Source: Rhizobium sp. CCGE 510 (lineage in GTDB: Bacteria > Pseudomonadota > Alphaproteobacteria > Rhizobiales > Rhizobiaceae). From it: a stretch of DNA of 64,000 bases. This document shows, piece by piece, positions 27,073-39,143 of this stretch. Under the pieces are notes generated by a model. It was not told the origin of the DNA, did not search any database, and saw nothing but the letters and a program-made list of their open reading frames with translations. The translations under genes were made by a program, and so were the position numbers. Position 1 is the stretch's first letter. Every line of letters begins with the position of its first letter. Location: the NCBI RefSeq assembly GCF_000292525.1, contig NZ_AEYF01000018.1, forward strand, positions 62,001-126,000, given 5' to 3'.

Positions 27073-28605
27073 TCAGAGCGGAATGTTGTCGTGTTTCTTC
27101 CACGGATTGGCGAGATCCTTGTTGCGCAGCATCTTCAGGCCGCGCGCCAGCCGTCGGCGGGTCGAATGCGGCATGATCACCTCGTCGACATAACCACGCT
27201 CCGCCGCGACGAAGGGTGAGAGGAAGCGATCCTCGTACATTTTCGTGTGGGCGGCGATCTTTTCCGGATCGGCGATATCCTTGCGGAAGATGATCTCGAC
27301 GGCGCCCTTGGCGCCCATCACCGCGATCTGCGCCGTTGGCCAGGCGTAGTTGAGGTCGCCGCGCAGATGCTTCGAGGCCATCACGTCATAGGCGCCACCG
27401 AAGGCCTTGCGGGTGATGACGGTGAGCTTCGGCACCGTCGCCTCCGCATAGGCGAATAGCAGCTTGGCGCCATGCTTGATGAGGCCGCCATACTCCTGCG
27501 CCGTACCCGGCAGGAAGCCCGGCACGTCGACGAAGGTGACGATCGGAATGTTGAAGCAGTCGCAGAAGCGCACAAAACGTGCCGCCTTGCGCGACGCGTC
27601 GCTGTCGAGCACACCGGCCAGCACCATCGGCTGGTTGGCGACAAAACCAACAGTGGAGCCTTCGACGCGGCCGAAGCCACAGACGATATTGCCGGCGAAT
27701 TTTGCCTGGATTTCGAAGAAATCCCCCTCGTCCGCCACCTTCCGGATCAACTCCTTGATATCGTATGGCTTGTTGGCGCTGGCCGGCACCAGCGTATCGA
27801 GCGACATATCGACCTCTGTCACCGACTGGTAACATTCGATCTCAGGCAGCGGCGCGGTGTTCGAAAGCGGCAGGAAATCGATCAGCCGGCGCACCTGCAG
27901 CAGCGTCTCGACATCATTCTCATAGGCGCCGTCAGCAATCGAAGAGCGCACCGTGTGGACGACGGCGCCGCCGAGTTCTTCCGCCGTCACCGTCTCGTTG
28001 GTGACGGTTTTCACCACGTCGGGCCCGGTGACGAACATGTAGGAGGTATCACGCACCATGAAGATGAAATCGGTCATCGCCGGCGAATAGACGTCGCCGC
28101 CGGCACAGGGACCCATGATCACGGAGATCTGCGGGATGACGCCGGAGGCAAGCACATTGCGCTGGAATACTTCGGCATAACCGCCAAGTGCCGCCACGCC
28201 CTCCTGGATGCGGGCGCCGCCTGCATCATAGATGCCGACGATCGGCGCGCGGTTCTTCAGCGCCATGTCCTGCACCTTCATGATCTTCTCGGCATGCGCT
28301 TCCGAAAGCGAGCCGCCGAAGACGGTGAAGTCCTTGGCGAAGACGAACACCGTGCGGCCGTTGACGGTACCCCAGCCGGTGACGACGCCGTCGCCGGCAA
28401 CACGGCTCTTGTCCATGCCGAAATCGGTGGAGCGATGTTCGACGAACATGTCGAACTCCTCGAAAGAGCCTTCGTCGAGGAAGAGGTCGATGCGCTCGCG
28501 CGCCGTCAGCTTGCCACGCTTGTGCTGGGCGTCGATGCGCGCCTGACCGCCGCCGAGGCGGGCGACGCCGCGGCGCCGTTCCAGTTCTTCGAGAATGTCC
28601 TTCAT
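27073..28605 (-). CDS. pccB: Propionyl-CoA carboxylase, carboxyltransferase beta subunit
   Basis: 510-aa carboxyltransferase that transfers CO2 from biotin to propionyl-CoA. The two crotonase-like halves (about 1-260 and 275-510) and the characteristic stretches [48 protein letters not shown] and AFGGAYDVM are present. The length is standard for PccB. ATG 28605 ([13 protein letters not shown]) has GAGGGAG upstream; the longer frame to 28686 is not needed. Its alpha subunit pccA is on the opposite strand, separated by six genes, so the two are not co-transcribed. Confidence 0.95.
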   Translation of the reverse strand: MKDILEELERRRGVARLGGGQARIDAQHKRGKLTARERIDLFLDEGSFEEFDMFVEHRSTDFGMDKSRVAGDGVVTGWGTVNGRTVFVFAKDFTVFGGSLSEAHAEKIMKVQDMALKNRAPIVGIYDAGGARIQEGVAALGGYAEVFQRNVLASGVIPQISVIMGPCAGGDVYSPAMTDFIFMVRDTSYMFVTGPDVVKTVTNETVTAEELGGAVVHTVRSSIADGAYENDVETLLQVRRLIDFLPLSNTAPLPEIECYQSVTEVDMSLDTLVPASANKPYDIKELIRKVADEGDFFEIQAKFAGNIVCGFGRVEGSTVGFVANQPMVLAGVLDSDASRKAARFVRFCDCFNIPIVTFVDVPGFLPGTAQEYGGLIKHGAKLLFAYAEATVPKLTVITRKAFGGAYDVMASKHLRGDLNYAWPTAQIAVMGAKGAVEIIFRKDIADPEKIAAHTKMYEDRFLSPFVAAERGYVDEVIMPHSTRRRLARGLKMLRNKDLANPWKKHDNIPL

Positions 28606-28675
28606 GCGATCTCCCTCGCCTTTGTTTTCCGCAGTCGTGATCGCAAAACTGCTGCACACTTTCGCGCGATATGCT

Positions 28676-29134
28676 TTAGCGCCCACGCCCGCTGAGTGAG
28701 AAAACCGAGCGTATCCTGGCTGCGACGTCCTCGGCCAGGATCTCGTCGGCGAGCTTGGGGTCAGCGGCGATGCTGGTCACGTCGAAGGCGCTGACGGCGA
28801 TGACCGATCCGTCCTCGACCGAGGCCGCGTCGATACTGATCTTGGCGACGTTGCGGTCCTTCTGGAAGCCTAGGCTTTTCTCGATGGACACCACGCGGAT
28901 GGTCAGCACCACCCGCGGCAGAACGGTGTCGCGCACCGTGGCGTTGATCGCGGCGTTGACGCGATCGTTAATGCCGCCAAGCAGCTCGGCCGGCATGTTC
29001 GGGCCGGAAACGACGACGGCGCTGCGCACATCATAGACCGGTGCCTCCGGCTTCTTCGCCGAGAGGCTGCCGCAGGCCGTAAGTGCGACACAGACGAGTG
29101 CGGCTCTGCAAAAACACGACCTCAGCCAATTCAT
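28676..29134 (-). CDS. Hypothetical lipoprotein
   Basis: 152 aa with a lipoprotein signal: basic N-terminus [10 protein letters not shown], hydrophobic core, lipobox LTAC (Cys near position 21). The mature part [33 protein letters not shown]... shows no known catalytic motif. It lies directly upstream of pccB with the same orientation (29134 to 28676, then 28605), about 70 bp away, so it may be in the same transcript. Probably an envelope protein found in Rhizobiales. Confidence 0.75.
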   Translation of the reverse strand: MNWLRSCFCRAALVCVALTACGSLSAKKPEAPVYDVRSAVVVSGPNMPAELLGGINDRVNAAINATVRDTVLPRVVLTIRVVSIEKSLGFQKDRNVAKISIDAASVEDGSVIAVSAFDVTSIAADPKLADEILAEDVAARIRSVFSLSGRGR

Positions 29135-29201
29135 TGCAAAATCCCGCACGACCCCGTTGGAGTCGCAGATTTCGTCATAATGCCCGGGAAAGCAATATGT
29201 T

Positions 29202-29987
29202 TCAGGCGCTTAGGGCGAAAAAAACATCCGTCGCCGCCTTGAAGTCGGCAAAGCGCTTGGCCCGCCGCTCCTCGGCTTCCTCGTCGCTACCCCAATGCTC
29301 GATCGTCCAGTCCTCGTCGAGATGGGCAAGCGACCAGGCCTCCTCCATCGTCACCTGGCCACAGGCGAAGGCGAGCGCCAGGATCGCCGAACCGGTGAGC
29401 GTGGTGACTGTGTGGAGTGCTGCGAGCGCGATCGGGTCGTCATATCTGGCGAGCGTGACGGCGAAGGCGGCGGTCGCCTCGCGCGGCTGCTCACGCGGCA
29501 TCACGCCTTCGACGAGGATGAAGCGGGCGCCGAGATCGTTCGCGGCCCAATCGACCACCGGGTCCCAACGTTCGGCCTGGCGCGCGACCAGCAATTCCGG
29601 CCCATCGGCGCGGTAGCAGATAAGGTCGCTCGAGGAAAAGCGCAGGATATCGTCAAGGATCGCCTGCGTGTTGCCGGTAATCCCGTCGAGCGCGGTATTG
29701 ACGAGCCGCGTCATGGGCATCGTCATGGGATCGATCTCTTCGCCCTGCGCCTGCCATTCGGCAGCGACAAGCTGCGCCAGCGCCTGCGTGGGAACGGCGA
29801 GAACCAGCCGTGCCGGGGTGCGCACCATCTTGCCGTCGAGAGTGATCGCAAAGCCGCCCTCGTGCTCGGCAACCGAGACGTCGGTGTAGAAACGCTTCGG
29901 CAGCGGCTTCTTCATCTGGATCTGCGCCCGGCGGATCGGATCGGGATGGCTCAGGCCTTCGGAAAGATCGTTCAGCAGATCGCGCAT
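29202..29987 (-). CDS. ATP12 family F1-ATPase assembly chaperone
   Basis: 261 aa. Contains the ATP12 pattern FYTDVSVAEHEGGFAITLDGKMVRTPARLVLAVP and later DLICYRADGPELLVARQAERWDP. The mitochondrial relative binds the free F1 alpha subunit during assembly; the bacterial homologues are assumed to do the same. Last gene of the crcB-rluC-HAD-ATP12 minus-strand series, 9 bp after the HAD gene. This clustering is common in Rhizobiales. Confidence 0.92.
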   Translation of the reverse strand: MRDLLNDLSEGLSHPDPIRRAQIQMKKPLPKRFYTDVSVAEHEGGFAITLDGKMVRTPARLVLAVPTQALAQLVAAEWQAQGEEIDPMTMPMTRLVNTALDGITGNTQAILDDILRFSSSDLICYRADGPELLVARQAERWDPVVDWAANDLGARFILVEGVMPREQPREATAAFAVTLARYDDPIALAALHTVTTLTGSAILALAFACGQVTMEEAWSLAHLDEDWTIEHWGSDEEAEERRAKRFADFKAATDVFFALSA

Positions 29988-29996
29988 GGGCTCACC

Positions 29997-30650
29997 TCAG
30001 GAAAAATGGCGCAGTATCTCGTTTGGATGGTAGGCGATCGCGTCGGCGCCGTTGGCGATCAGCTCATCCACGCTGGCATAGCCCCAGGCAACGCCGATCG
30101 CCTTGGCGCCGGCAGCCTTTGCCATTTGCATATCGTAAATGGCATCGCCGATGACAATGGCATCAGCGGCATTCATGCCGGTTTCATCACAGCATTCCGT
30201 CACCATGGCCGGGTGCGGCTTGGAAGGGCAATCGTCGGCCGTGCGCGCAACGGTGAAATATCGGTCGAAGCCGTGCGTCTCCATCACGAGGTTCAGCCCG
30301 CGCCTGGATTTTCCGGTCACTGCACCGATCAGCAGATCCTCGCGCCCGGTGATCGCGTCGATCATCTCGCGAATGCCGGGAAACAGCGGCTCCCTGTAGT
30401 CGAGATCCTGACGCACCACCGAAAACAGCGATTTATAATGCGCCGTCATGTCGATATCGTCCTGCTCGACATGCGGCCGGCCCTGCATGCGGGCAATCGC
30501 GATATCCAGCGACAGGCCGATGATCGCCTTGGTATCCTCAAATCGCGGTTCCGGCTTGCCGAACTTTTCGAAGGTACGACGCATGGTTTCATGGATCAGG
30601 CCGGCGCTGTCGACCAGCGTGCCGTCGCAATCGAAAAGGGCGAGTTTCAT
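29997..30650 (-). CDS. HAD family hydrolase
   Basis: 217-aa phosphatase-like protein. HAD motif I FDCDGTLVDS (residues 5-14), a cap domain of four helices, motif III with Lys near PSKPHP, and motif IV IGDAIYDMQMAK. The closest pattern is phosphoglycolate phosphatase/beta-phosphoglucomutase-like. The ATG overlaps the rluC-like stop by four bases (ATGA), showing tight coupling. Substrate unknown. Confidence 0.9.
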   Translation of the reverse strand: MKLALFDCDGTLVDSAGLIHETMRRTFEKFGKPEPRFEDTKAIIGLSLDIAIARMQGRPHVEQDDIDMTAHYKSLFSVVRQDLDYREPLFPGIREMIDAITGREDLLIGAVTGKSRRGLNLVMETHGFDRYFTVARTADDCPSKPHPAMVTECCDETGMNAADAIVIGDAIYDMQMAKAAGAKAIGVAWGYASVDELIANGADAIAYHPNEILRHFS

Positions 30651-31636
30651 TCGCTGTCCCTTTCCGCGCCGGCAAGGTCGAGACCGAGCAGGTTCCAGGT
30701 CTGCACCATATGCGATGGCAGCGGCGCGCTGACGCGCAGGCGGCCGCCGGAGGGGTGCGGGATGTCGATGCGGCGCGCGTGCAGATGCAGCTTCTTCTGG
30801 ACGCCCCCCGGAAAATCCCAATTCGGATCATCGTCAAAATATTTCGGATCGCCGATGATCGGATGACCGATATGCAGGGCATGGACGCGCAACTGGTGGG
30901 TCCGGCCGGTATAGGGCTCCATCTCCAGCCATGCGAGATTCTGCGCCGCCGTCTCCAGCACGCGGTAGAAGGAAATCGCATGGTCGGCGCCGTCTTCGCC
31001 GTGTCTTGCAATGCGCATGCGGTCGCCATCGGCGGTCGGCTCCTTGACGAGCCAGGTCGAGATCTTGTCTTCGTGCTTGCGCGGCACGCCTTTGACCAGC
31101 GCCCAATAGGTCTTCTTGGTGTCACGCTCGCGGAAGGCGGCCGTCAGCTTTTGCGCCGCGCCGCGGGTGCGGGCAATGACCAGAACACCAGACGTATCGC
31201 GGTCGAGGCGGTGAACCAGCCGCGGCTTCTCGCCCCTCGGGCTGGTCCAGGCTTCGAGCATCTGGTCGATATGCCGGGCCACCCCGGAGCCGCCCTGCAC
31301 CGCAATACCGGGCGGCTTGTTGAGCACGATCACCTTGTCGTCCTCATGCAGCACCATACGCGACAGAAGTTCGAAATCGGAGGAATGCTTGAGATCCTTG
31401 CCGGCGATCGGTCCTGACTTCTTCGCATCGACATCCAGCGGCGGAACCCGCACCGTCTGGCCGGGCTGCACGCGCGCATCCGATTTGACACGGCCGCCGT
31501 CGACGCGCACCTGGCCGGAGCGCAAAAGCTTCTGCAGCGGACCGAAACCGAGCCCGGGAAAATGCACCTTGAACCAGCGATCGAGCCGCATGCCTGCTTC
31601 GTCGGGTTCAACCTTGATATGTTCTATGCCAGCCAT
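30647..31636 (-). CDS. RluC/RluD family pseudouridine synthase
   Basis: 329 aa. N-terminal S4 RNA-binding domain (about 12-70), then the catalytic domain with HRLDRDTSG (142-150; Asp146 is the nucleophile) and later PYTGRTHQLRVHALHIGHPI. It isomerises uridines in 23S rRNA; which positions (RluC-type 955/2504/2580) cannot be read from sequence alone. Start at ATG 31636 (MAGIEHIKVEPDEAG). Downstream of crcB, upstream of the HAD gene. Confidence 0.93.
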   Translation of the reverse strand: MAGIEHIKVEPDEAGMRLDRWFKVHFPGLGFGPLQKLLRSGQVRVDGGRVKSDARVQPGQTVRVPPLDVDAKKSGPIAGKDLKHSSDFELLSRMVLHEDDKVIVLNKPPGIAVQGGSGVARHIDQMLEAWTSPRGEKPRLVHRLDRDTSGVLVIARTRGAAQKLTAAFRERDTKKTYWALVKGVPRKHEDKISTWLVKEPTADGDRMRIARHGEDGADHAISFYRVLETAAQNLAWLEMEPYTGRTHQLRVHALHIGHPIIGDPKYFDDDPNWDFPGGVQKKLHLHARRIDIPHPSGGRLRVSAPLPSHMVQTWNLLGLDLAGAERDSE

Positions 31637-31730
31637 AAAAAATCTTTCGGAAATTGCAGCGCGGGCCAAGCCGGCGTTCTTGCCGCAGCCTTTAGAGCAT
31701 TTTCAAGCAAAACGGAAACTGGAAAAGAAA

Positions 31731-32108
31731 TCAGGCCAAAGCGCGCATGACGGCAAGGCCTGACATGACGGCCGCCATCGAAAGCCCGACGCTCGCAACG
31801 ATATAGATACCGCCCGCCACCGCCTCACCGCGCTCGAACAGCGAGATCGCATCCAGCGAGAAAGCCGAGAACGTGGTGAAGCCGCCGAGGAAGCCGGTGA
31901 TCAGCAAGAGCCGCAGTTCCACCGAGGCGTTGAACCTCCGCGCGATCAGCTCGGAAAAGACCCCGATGACGAAGCAGCCGACTATATTGACCGCAAGCGT
32001 GCCCCAGGGAAAGGCCGGGCCCATGAGCCTCAGGGTCCATTGGCCGACATAATATCTGAGAAGGGAACCGATAGCGCCGCCGACGGCGACGAGAAGAGCC
32101 TGGATCAT
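31731..32108 (-). CDS. crcB: Fluoride channel CrcB/Fluc
   Basis: 125-aa four-helix inner-membrane protein. GGAIGSLLRYYVGQW at the N-terminus, NIVGCFVIG, and GFLGGFTTFSAFS (phenylalanine box and central glycines) identify the Fluc family, which expels F- as a dual-topology dimer. First gene of the operon with rluC, HAD and ATP12. I searched upstream for a crcB fluoride riboswitch and did not see the conserved blocks, so control by fluoride is not supported here. Confidence 0.93.
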   Translation of the reverse strand: MIQALLVAVGGAIGSLLRYYVGQWTLRLMGPAFPWGTLAVNIVGCFVIGVFSELIARRFNASVELRLLLITGFLGGFTTFSAFSLDAISLFERGEAVAGGIYIVASVGLSMAAVMSGLAVMRALA

Positions 32109-32229
32109 CGGCCGGATTTATCGCAACTCAGTGGAGATTCCAATCGTGACGGAATGAATTCTTACCATCCGGTAAAATGCCGATGATTTTCTTATGATGG
32201 CGCCAATATCATGCCGATACGGTGACGGC

Positions 32230-32496
32230 ATGACCCAGCTCCTGACCGTATCGGCCAACACCGCTGCCATTGCCTTCGAATCGCTGAGGATTCCCCAGCG
32301 CGTCGCGACCAGCACCGCCGCCCGCGATGCACGCCGCATTGCCGACCGGCAATTGAAGGCCGATAGCCCCGATCAGACCGAGGAGCCCTCCAGCATCATC
32401 CAGTCGACGGAGGTGGCGCTCGACCTGATGGCCAAAGGCCACCGCCAGCCGCAGGCCGGCCTCAAGCAGGCACTGCAATCCTACGAAGAGGTCTGA
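32230..32496 (+). CDS. Small hypothetical protein
   Basis: 88 aa, hydrophilic, Ala-, Arg- and Gln-rich (TSTAARDARRIADRQLKADSPDQ), predicted helical and soluble. Starts at ATG 32230 with GGTGACGGC upstream. It is followed at 32518 by an intrinsic terminator, which supports a real transcript. No family recognised. Confidence 0.55.
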   Translation: MTQLLTVSANTAAIAFESLRIPQRVATSTAARDARRIADRQLKADSPDQTEEPSSIIQSTEVALDLMAKGHRQPQAGLKQALQSYEEV

Positions 32497-32517
32497 GGCA
32501 ACCGCCTTATGAATGAA

Positions 32518-32547
32518 AGCCCGCGACTGCGATCACAGTCGCGGGCT
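32518..32547. terminator. Bidirectional intrinsic terminator
   Basis: AGCCCGCGACTG (32518-32529) with CAGTCGCGGGCT (32536-32547), followed by TTGCTGTTTC on plus and TTCATTCAT on minus. Serves the convergent genes on both sides. Confidence 0.8.
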
Positions 32548-32570
32548 TTGCTGTTTCAATCGGATCGCGC

Positions 32571-33572
32571 TTACTTGCCCTGCGCCGACAGCACCTGCAG
32601 CACCAGCTCGACTTTGCCGGCCTTTTCGAAGGTCAGCGTCACCGGCACGCTATCGCCCTGCTTGAACGGCGTCTTCACCTTCTGGAACATCAGATGCAGA
32701 TTGCCGGGCTCAAGCTTGACCGTCTGGCCGGCGGCGATGGCAATGCCGTCCTTCAGCTGGCGCATCCGCATGACGTTGTCCTTCGTCACCATTTCGTGAA
32801 TCTGAACCTCGCCTGCGGCAGGCGATGTCACGGATAGCAGCCGGTCGTCCGTCTGGCCGTTGTTTGTCACCGTGAAAAAGCCGCCGCCGACCGGCTGGCC
32901 GGGCAGCATCGCCTTGGCGAACCCGCCGGAGACTTCGAGATCGCCGGCCTTGACCGTTTCACCGGCTGGTGCGGCAGCACCCATACCGGTCATGCCGGAC
33001 ATGTCCATGCCGGCCATGTCGTCATGATCGTGACCATGGTCTTCGCCGGCAACGACCTTCAGAAGCGGCGCCGGGCTTTTCATCCCATGCGCGTCGCTGC
33101 CTTCTTTCGCCACCTGATCCCAGGCCTCGACCGTGTCGCCGCACATCTGCGTCACCGGAAAGGCGAGCGAGGTACCGGCCTCGACGCCCGATACCTTACC
33201 CTGGATGACGAAGGTGTCGTAGAAATCGTCGGAGAGATTGCCGTTCTTCCAACGGATCTCGACCGCGCCTGTCTTCACCTTGTCGCCGTGATTGTCGTAG
33301 GTCTTCTGGTAATCGCCCTTGATCACCTCGAGCTCCCAGCCGGCCTTCGGCTGCGGCTTGGCGAAGACGAAACCCTCAGGAAGCTTGACCCGCACTTCCG
33401 TGGTCGCCTTGCCGTCGCAGCCATGCGGCAGCTGCAGTGTCGCGAGAATGGTGCTGTTTTCAGTCGCTTCCCTGTCGAGGAAGGTCACATGCGCCTCTGC
33501 GCCGGCAAAGGCGGTCGCTGAAAGAAGGACGGCAAGCCCGAATGTCTTGCCAAATGTCTTGCTAATCTTCAT
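32571..33572 (-). CDS. YcnI (DUF1775)-PCuAC fusion copper-binding protein
   Basis: 333 aa, exported. Signal peptide cleaved after AEA (27), leaving His28 as N-terminal residue, as in YcnI-type copper proteins where it ligates Cu(II). DUF1775 domain about 28-170; a His/Met-rich linker (about 195-215, DHGHDHDDMAGMDMSGMTGMG); then a PCu(A)C domain (about 225-333) with HEM...MRM and NLHLM ligands. Fusing both modules suggests one protein that gathers and passes copper, perhaps to cytochrome oxidase. The gene upstream (33645-34025) is probably cotranscribed. Confidence 0.92.
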   Translation of the reverse strand: MKISKTFGKTFGLAVLLSATAFAGAEAHVTFLDREATENSTILATLQLPHGCDGKATTEVRVKLPEGFVFAKPQPKAGWELEVIKGDYQKTYDNHGDKVKTGAVEIRWKNGNLSDDFYDTFVIQGKVSGVEAGTSLAFPVTQMCGDTVEAWDQVAKEGSDAHGMKSPAPLLKVVAGEDHGHDHDDMAGMDMSGMTGMGAAAPAGETVKAGDLEVSGGFAKAMLPGQPVGGGFFTVTNNGQTDDRLLSVTSPAAGEVQIHEMVTKDNVMRMRQLKDGIAIAAGQTVKLEPGNLHLMFQKVKTPFKQGDSVPVTLTFEKAGKVELVLQVLSAQGK

Positions 33573-33644
33573 CGGATATCTCCTCGCCGGCCGCGAACTT
33601 CTCTCTGGCGGACCGGCATGCTGCATCATAAGTGCGAAGGCAGA

Positions 33645-34025
33645 TCAGGCGAGGATGGGAGGCGCGCGGGAATTCGGCCGGCTGACGGCGCGTGCGCCGC
33701 TAACGGCGGCGGACCCGATCGGCGAATTGACGAGTGCAGCGAGCTTGCGTTCGAGCCAGGAGCCGGAATCCGGTGCCGGCAGGATGACCGAGGCCGACAG
33801 CCGGCAAGCTTCGCAATTCGGCTTGAACGCGCCGGTCTTGCCATCGGCGTCCTTCACCGTGACGCAGAGCGAAGCGAAGGTGCCGTCGGGCAGCATATAG
33901 GCCGCCGCATGGTAGCCTTCGGAGGCGACGGCCTGCGGCGGCTGATGGGCAAGACCGAGCAAAACGAGGCTCAATGCGCAAAGCATGCGCAAAAACAGCG
34001 TCGCTTTCAGTCCGGTCAGCCGCAT
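33645..34025 (-). CDS. Exported DUF2946-like protein beside copper gene
   Basis: 126 aa. A basic N-terminus and hydrophobic helix (about 12-30) give a signal peptide ending near VAS. The mature part has CVTVKDADGK and NCEACRLSASVILPAP, a CxxC pair resembling DUF2946 proteins that often accompany copper import genes. GAAGGGG lies before the ATG at 34025. It is the first gene of the unit with the YcnI-PCuAC fusion. Family placement is moderate; a role in copper handling is inferred from context. Confidence 0.7.
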   Translation of the reverse strand: MRLTGLKATLFLRMLCALSLVLLGLAHQPPQAVASEGYHAAAYMLPDGTFASLCVTVKDADGKTGAFKPNCEACRLSASVILPAPDSGSWLERKLAALVNSPIGSAAVSGARAVSRPNSRAPPILA

Positions 34026-34150
34026 GAGATCCCCTTCAACAGCAAGCCGCGATAGCCGGTTTCCCCACGGAATGCAAAAGCAGATTTGCCGCAGTTTAAG
34101 GCCTTGTTGGAATAAGACGACAAAAATTTGCTCGGTGACGACATTTGCCG

Positions 34151-34179
34151 CTTGCCAAGAGCCGCAGCCGCCGGATAAT
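34151..34179 (+). promoter_or_regulatory. Sigma-70 promoter of the gcv operon
   Basis: CTTGCC (34151-34156), 17-bp spacer, GATAAT (34174-34179). The predicted start near 34186 coincides with the 5' edge of the glycine riboswitch. Confidence 0.7.
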
Positions 34180-34187
34180 TGCGCCAA

Positions 34188-34350
34188 CCTTGTTGGGAGA
34201 ATCCGGTGCTTCGCCACCGGTGCCGAAGGAGCAACCGCCCCGGAAACTCTCAGGCAAAAGGACCAGCAAGGGGCAGACGGAACTCTGGAGAGAAGCGTTC
34301 TCGAAACGCTCGCCGAAGGGATAACAATCTCAGGCAAAGGGACAGAGGGG
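34188..34350 (+). promoter_or_regulatory. Tandem glycine riboswitch
   Basis: Aptamer 1 (about 34188-34271) is closed by CCTTG / CAAGG and contains GCCGAAGGAGCAACCGCCC and ACTCTCAGGCAAAAGGACC. Aptamer 2 (about 34283-34347) is closed by CTCTG / CAGAG and contains CCGAAGGGATAACAATCTCA and GGCAAAGGGACAG. These are the conserved glycine-riboswitch blocks. Downstream, a GC hairpin at about 34393-34412 (CGCCTTC-GCGA-GAAGGCG) and the gcvT ribosome site may form the expression platform. Glycine binding is expected to turn on gcvTHP. Confidence 0.93.
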
Positions 34351-34431
34351 GCTCAGGAGAGAAGTGCGCAGCCGCGCCTTCAGATTTGAGCCCGCGCCTT
34401 CGCGAGAAGGCGCAAACCCCGGAGGCGTCTT

Positions 34432-35568
34432 TTGGACGATACTGCTGCCCTGAAGAAAACCCCGCTGCATGCCCTGCATCTCTCGCGCGGCGCCCGCATG
34501 GTGCCGTTCGCGGGTTACGACATGCCGGTGCAATATCCCGCCGGCGTCATGAAGGAGCATCTTCATACCCGCACCGAGGCCGGCCTCTTCGATGTCTCCC
34601 ACATGGGCCAAGTCATCGTGAAGGCGAAATCCGGCAGGTACGAGGACGCCGCGCTGGCGCTCGAAAGCCTGGTGCCGGTCGACATCCTCGGCCTTGCCGA
34701 AGGCCGCCAGCGTTATGGCTTCTTCACCGACGACAGCGGCTGCATCCTCGACGACCTGATGATCGCTCATCTCGACGATCACCTTTTCGTCGTCGTCAAC
34801 GCTTCCTGCAAGGAGGCCGATCTCGCCCATCTGCAGGCCCATATCGGCGACCGATGCGACATCACCCTTCTGAACCGCGCCTTGATCGCGCTGCAGGGCC
34901 CCCGCGCGGTCGAGGTTCTCGCCGAACTCTGGGCCGATGTTGCGGCGATGAAATTCATGGACGTGCGCCACTGCCGGCTGCACGACGTTTCCTGTCTTGT
35001 CTCGCGCTCCGGCTATAGCGGCGAGGACGGTTTCGAAATCTCGATCCCGGTTGATAAGGCCGAGGATGTCACCATGCGGCTGCTCGAGCATCCCGATGTC
35101 CAGGCGATCGGCCTCGGCGCCCGTGACTCCCTGCGCCTCGAAGCCGGTCTGTGCCTTTATGGCAACGATATCGACACGACCACCTCGCCGGTCGAGGCGG
35201 CGCTGGAATGGGCGATGCAGAAGGCGCGGCGCGCGGGCGGCGCACGCGCCGGCGGTTTCCCGGGCTCCGGCCGCATCCTTTCCGAACTCGAAAACGGCGC
35301 CGCCCGCCGCCGCGTCGGCCTGAAGCCGGAAGGCAAGGCGCCTGTACGCGGCCACGCCAAGCTCTATGCCGATGCCGAGGGCAAGGCCGAAATCGGCGAA
35401 GTCACCTCGGGCGGCTTCGGCCCCAGCGTCGAAGGCCCCGTCGCTATGGGCTACGTGCCGGTCTCCCACGCAACGGCCGGCACGCTCGTCTACGCCGAGG
35501 TGCGCGGCAAATATCTGCCGATCACCGTCAGTACCCTGCCCTTCGTCACACCGACCTACAAACGCTAA
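34432..35568 (+). CDS. gcvT: Glycine cleavage system T-protein (aminomethyltransferase)
   Basis: 378-aa folate-dependent enzyme that takes the aminomethyl group from lipoyl-GcvH, producing methylene-THF and ammonia. [28 protein letters not shown] and FDVSHMGQV at the N-terminus and the C-terminal [13 protein letters not shown] stretch mark GcvT. The start codon is an unusual TTG at 34432, with GGAGG 8 nt upstream; the next in-frame ATG would delete 22 conserved residues. First gene of gcvT-gcvH-gcvP behind the riboswitch. Confidence 0.95.
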   Translation: MDDTAALKKTPLHALHLSRGARMVPFAGYDMPVQYPAGVMKEHLHTRTEAGLFDVSHMGQVIVKAKSGRYEDAALALESLVPVDILGLAEGRQRYGFFTDDSGCILDDLMIAHLDDHLFVVVNASCKEADLAHLQAHIGDRCDITLLNRALIALQGPRAVEVLAELWADVAAMKFMDVRHCRLHDVSCLVSRSGYSGEDGFEISIPVDKAEDVTMRLLEHPDVQAIGLGARDSLRLEAGLCLYGNDIDTTTSPVEAALEWAMQKARRAGGARAGGFPGSGRILSELENGAARRRVGLKPEGKAPVRGHAKLYADAEGKAEIGEVTSGGFGPSVEGPVAMGYVPVSHATAGTLVYAEVRGKYLPITVSTLPFVTPTYKR

Positions 35569-35591
35569 ACCTATTCCAGAGAGGACGAACA

Positions 35592-35953
35592 ATGCTGAAG
35601 TTTACCGAAGAACACGAATGGCTGCAGATCGAAGGCGGCGTTGCGACTGTTGGCATCACCAATTATGCCGTCGATCAGCTCGGCGACCTGGTTTTCGTCG
35701 AACTGCCGGAAGTCGGCGCCACCTTCTCCAAGAACGGCAATGCCGCGACCGTTGAATCCGTCAAGGCTGCCTCCGACGTCTATTGTCCGCTCGACGGCGA
35801 GATCACCGAGGTCAATCCGGCCATCGTTGCCGATCCGTCGCTGGTCAATTCCGACCCTCAGGGCGCCGGCTGGTTCTTCAAGCTGAAGCTTGCAAATGTC
35901 GCGGATGCCGACGGTCTGCTCGACGAGGCCGCCTATAAGGAGCTCACCGCGTA

Positions 35954-35954
<1 letters not shown>
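35592..35954 (+). CDS. gcvH: Glycine cleavage system H-protein
   Basis: 120-aa lipoyl carrier protein. Lys58 in ESVKAAS is the lipoylation site, and the short sheet-rich layout (EEHEWL...[20 protein letters not shown]...) is typical. It shuttles the aminomethyl group between P, T and L proteins. Its lipoyl group would depend on LipB (18872-19591). GAGAGGACG upstream; the stop (TAA) overlaps the gcvP ATG by one base. Confidence 0.96.
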
Positions 35955-38818
<2,864 letters not shown>

Positions 38819-38854
38819 CAGCGGTGTCACGGCTGTCCGGTTCGCACCAGGCGC

Positions 38855-38994
38855 AGCCCCTCACCCTAGCCCTCTCCCCGTTTTACGGGGAGAGGGGACG
38901 TGCCTTGCGAGACGTTAGTGAGGGACGAAGAGGTCGCGGCTTGGTCCCTTCGCCCCGCGAGCGGGGAGAAGGTGGCGGCAGCCGGATGAGGGGC
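38855..38994. repeat. RIME-like mosaic intergenic repeat
   Basis: About 140 bp flanked by GCCCCTCACCC and its complement-like GGATGAGGGGC. Contains hairpins CTCTCCCCG-TTTTA-CGGGGAGAG and CCCCGC-GAG-CGGGG. This matches the Rhizobiaceae intergenic mosaic element family, repeated in the genomes of the group. It lies after gcvP and carries no coding sequence. Confidence 0.7.
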
Positions 38995-39143
38995 AGACCT
39001 CGCCGATTGGAAGGGTTGCCGCTTTCGAGGCAATAGGTTCAAATTTAACCTTTCTTAGCAAGTCTCTGTTAGCAATTGAAAATAGGCGGCTTCCCTTCAA
39101 CAGGAATATAGCCGTCGACCTTTTGTTTTGCGTGCAGGTTCTC
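38995..39143. other. Leader before the GH25 gene
   Basis: AT-richer stretch with no gene seen. TTAACC-type sequences near 39047-39060 are not sufficient to call a promoter. Confidence 0.3.

Noticed and set aside
32109..32200. Fluoride (crcB) riboswitch upstream of crcB
   Set aside because: The conserved blocks of the motif are not present in the leader; only an ordinary 5' region was seen.
38855..38994. Insertion sequence end or CRISPR-like repeat after gcvP
   Set aside because: A single mosaic palindromic element without transposase, target duplication or regularly spaced repeats.
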